From NCBI GenBank assembly GCA_018398765.1, contig JAHBMJ010000874.1:101089-119477 (forward strand): DNA of 18,389 nt, given 5' to 3'. The stretch is from Chromera velia (Eukaryota; Sar; Chromeraceae). Under the pieces are notes generated by a model. That model did not search any database and was not told where the DNA came from. It worked only from the letters and a program-made list of their open reading frames with translations. The stretch's first letter is position 1, and each line of letters starts with the position of its first letter. Made by a program: the position numbers and the translations under genes. Positions 17,701 to 18,389 of this stretch are shown here, piece after piece.

Positions 17701-18135
17701 TTAACAACTGCATTTTTTCTCAAACTCTTCCACTTCTGGCAGGGCGTGTTTACGCATGAGCGAGGCTGCTTCATGTGATGTTGACTGCCAGCCATGCCAT
17801 GCCACCTCATAACGCCATCCTCTTCCATGTTTGTACTTCCTAAGAATTTCCTTTACCTGACAGCCCTGAACTCAGCTTCCCTTCTTTTCTTTGACTGCCT
17901 TCTTCGGCTGCTCTGGCTGTCTGAGGACGAGGTCCTTGTGTGCTTTGCTTGTGTGAATACGAAGCCCCCGGGGGGTGGAAAACGTTCGTCCACATGCCTC
18001 ACACTTCGCATCTCTATCTCTCTGCCCCTTTCTCACTTCCCTTCTCTTTTCCTTTTCCTCCGCTGCTCTCTCCTCTACCTTTTTCACCCCGTCTTGAATT
18101 AACACCCTCCACCTGCCTCTATGAGAGGCAAGCAC
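17701..18135 (-). pseudogene. Retroelement-like ORF remnant: C2H2 zinc finger plus chromodomain, split by TGA
   Basis: The first part (18135-17872) reads RGRWRVLIQDG, a Glu/Lys/Arg-rich helix, then CEACGRTFSTPRGLRIH…H, a C2H2 finger (Cys45, Cys48, His61, His66 of an 87-residue frame), and a basic tail ending in TGA at 17874-17872. In the same frame, 17871-17704 then encodes 56 residues with a chromodomain pattern (VKEILRKYKHGRGWRYEVAW, HGWQ, LPEVEEFEKK) and a TAA. W-x-x-L followed by a C2H2 finger resembles the C-terminal tail of many non-LTR retrotransposon ORFs; a terminal chromodomain is more typical of Ty3/gypsy chromoviruses. No reverse transcriptase or integrase lies in the window, and the frame is closed upstream by TAG at 18144-18142, so I treat it as a truncated copy. 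Confidence 0.6.
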
Positions 18136-18389
18136 TGGCAGCTAAAACAGCCTGAGAACACATATAGTGTGCATGTTAGATTACTTAGATATAAGTTGTC
18201 CTTAAATAACTAAACTTCTACTGGTCGAGCGGTACTAAAACCACGTTAGAGTGTGGTTGACTCAGAACCCAATCCAAAATCATTGGTCAGAGGACTACAC
18301 TTTTTGAAACACAAGAAATGCAAGCTTTGGCATCTTTGCAAAAACTTTTGCGTCCCCGCCAACCCGAGTTGTTGCGTCACCTTTAACTG
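18136..18389. other. Right edge; no gene identified
   Basis: Stop codons occur in the minus frame that leads into the zinc-finger remnant, and neither strand shows a recognisable exon. It may be more of the decayed element. Confidence 0.35.

Noticed and set aside
1-18389. tRNA or rRNA genes
   Set aside because: No cloverleaf with GGTTCRA-type T arm and matching acceptor stem, and no conserved rRNA segment was recognised on reading; a covariance-model scan would be needed to exclude a divergent tRNA.

Overview
The window looks like nuclear DNA of an intron-rich unicellular eukaryote. Genes are split into short exons with GT-AG introns of about 0.2-1.5 kb. The introns are full of microsatellites such as (CA)n, (GA)n, (GGAA)n, (CCTG)n and GTCTGTCT, and the palindrome TGCATGCA recurs throughout. 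There are no bacterial-style operons. Together these point to an alveolate-type protist, possibly a chromerid alga; that is inference, not proof. A 620-base assembly gap lies at 6761-7380.

Layout. (1) 622-1912, plus strand: the 3'-terminal exon of a flavin/NAD(P)H oxidoreductase of the OXNAD1 / cytochrome-b5-reductase type; its earlier exons are not recognisable in 1-621. (2) 1913-3060: microsatellites followed by an AT-rich, transposon-like island. (3) 3080-4900: no firm gene; two weak plus-strand exon candidates. (4) 13701 down to 4917, minus strand: one gene spread over 8.8 kb, encoding an FBXO9-like F-box protein. I traced ten exons by protein similarity, splice sites and matching phase, plus two tentative small exons that make the frame continuous (1,569 nt, 522 residues). 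It has an N-terminal TPR-like helical pair, an F-box, and the conserved C-terminal FBXO9 module, and would be a substrate adaptor of an SCF ubiquitin ligase. (5) 14234-15322, plus strand: an EGF-like, single-pass membrane protein with a Ser/Gly/Arg-rich tail, divergently oriented to the F-box gene. (6) 15323-18389: AT-rich, transposon-populated DNA. It holds a hAT-type non-autonomous DNA transposon (16301-17454) with a perfect 8-bp target duplication, and a broken retroelement-like reading frame on the minus strand (18135-17701) carrying a C2H2 zinc finger and, after one in-frame TGA, a chromodomain.

Most long open frames in the window are antisense or low-complexity shadows. The real coding content is in short exons, found by recognising family motifs and checking that splice phases agree. 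Eight of ten supported acceptors end in TGCAG, five of them in ATGCAG, and most lack a clear polypyrimidine tract, which may be a 3' splice-site signature of this genome.
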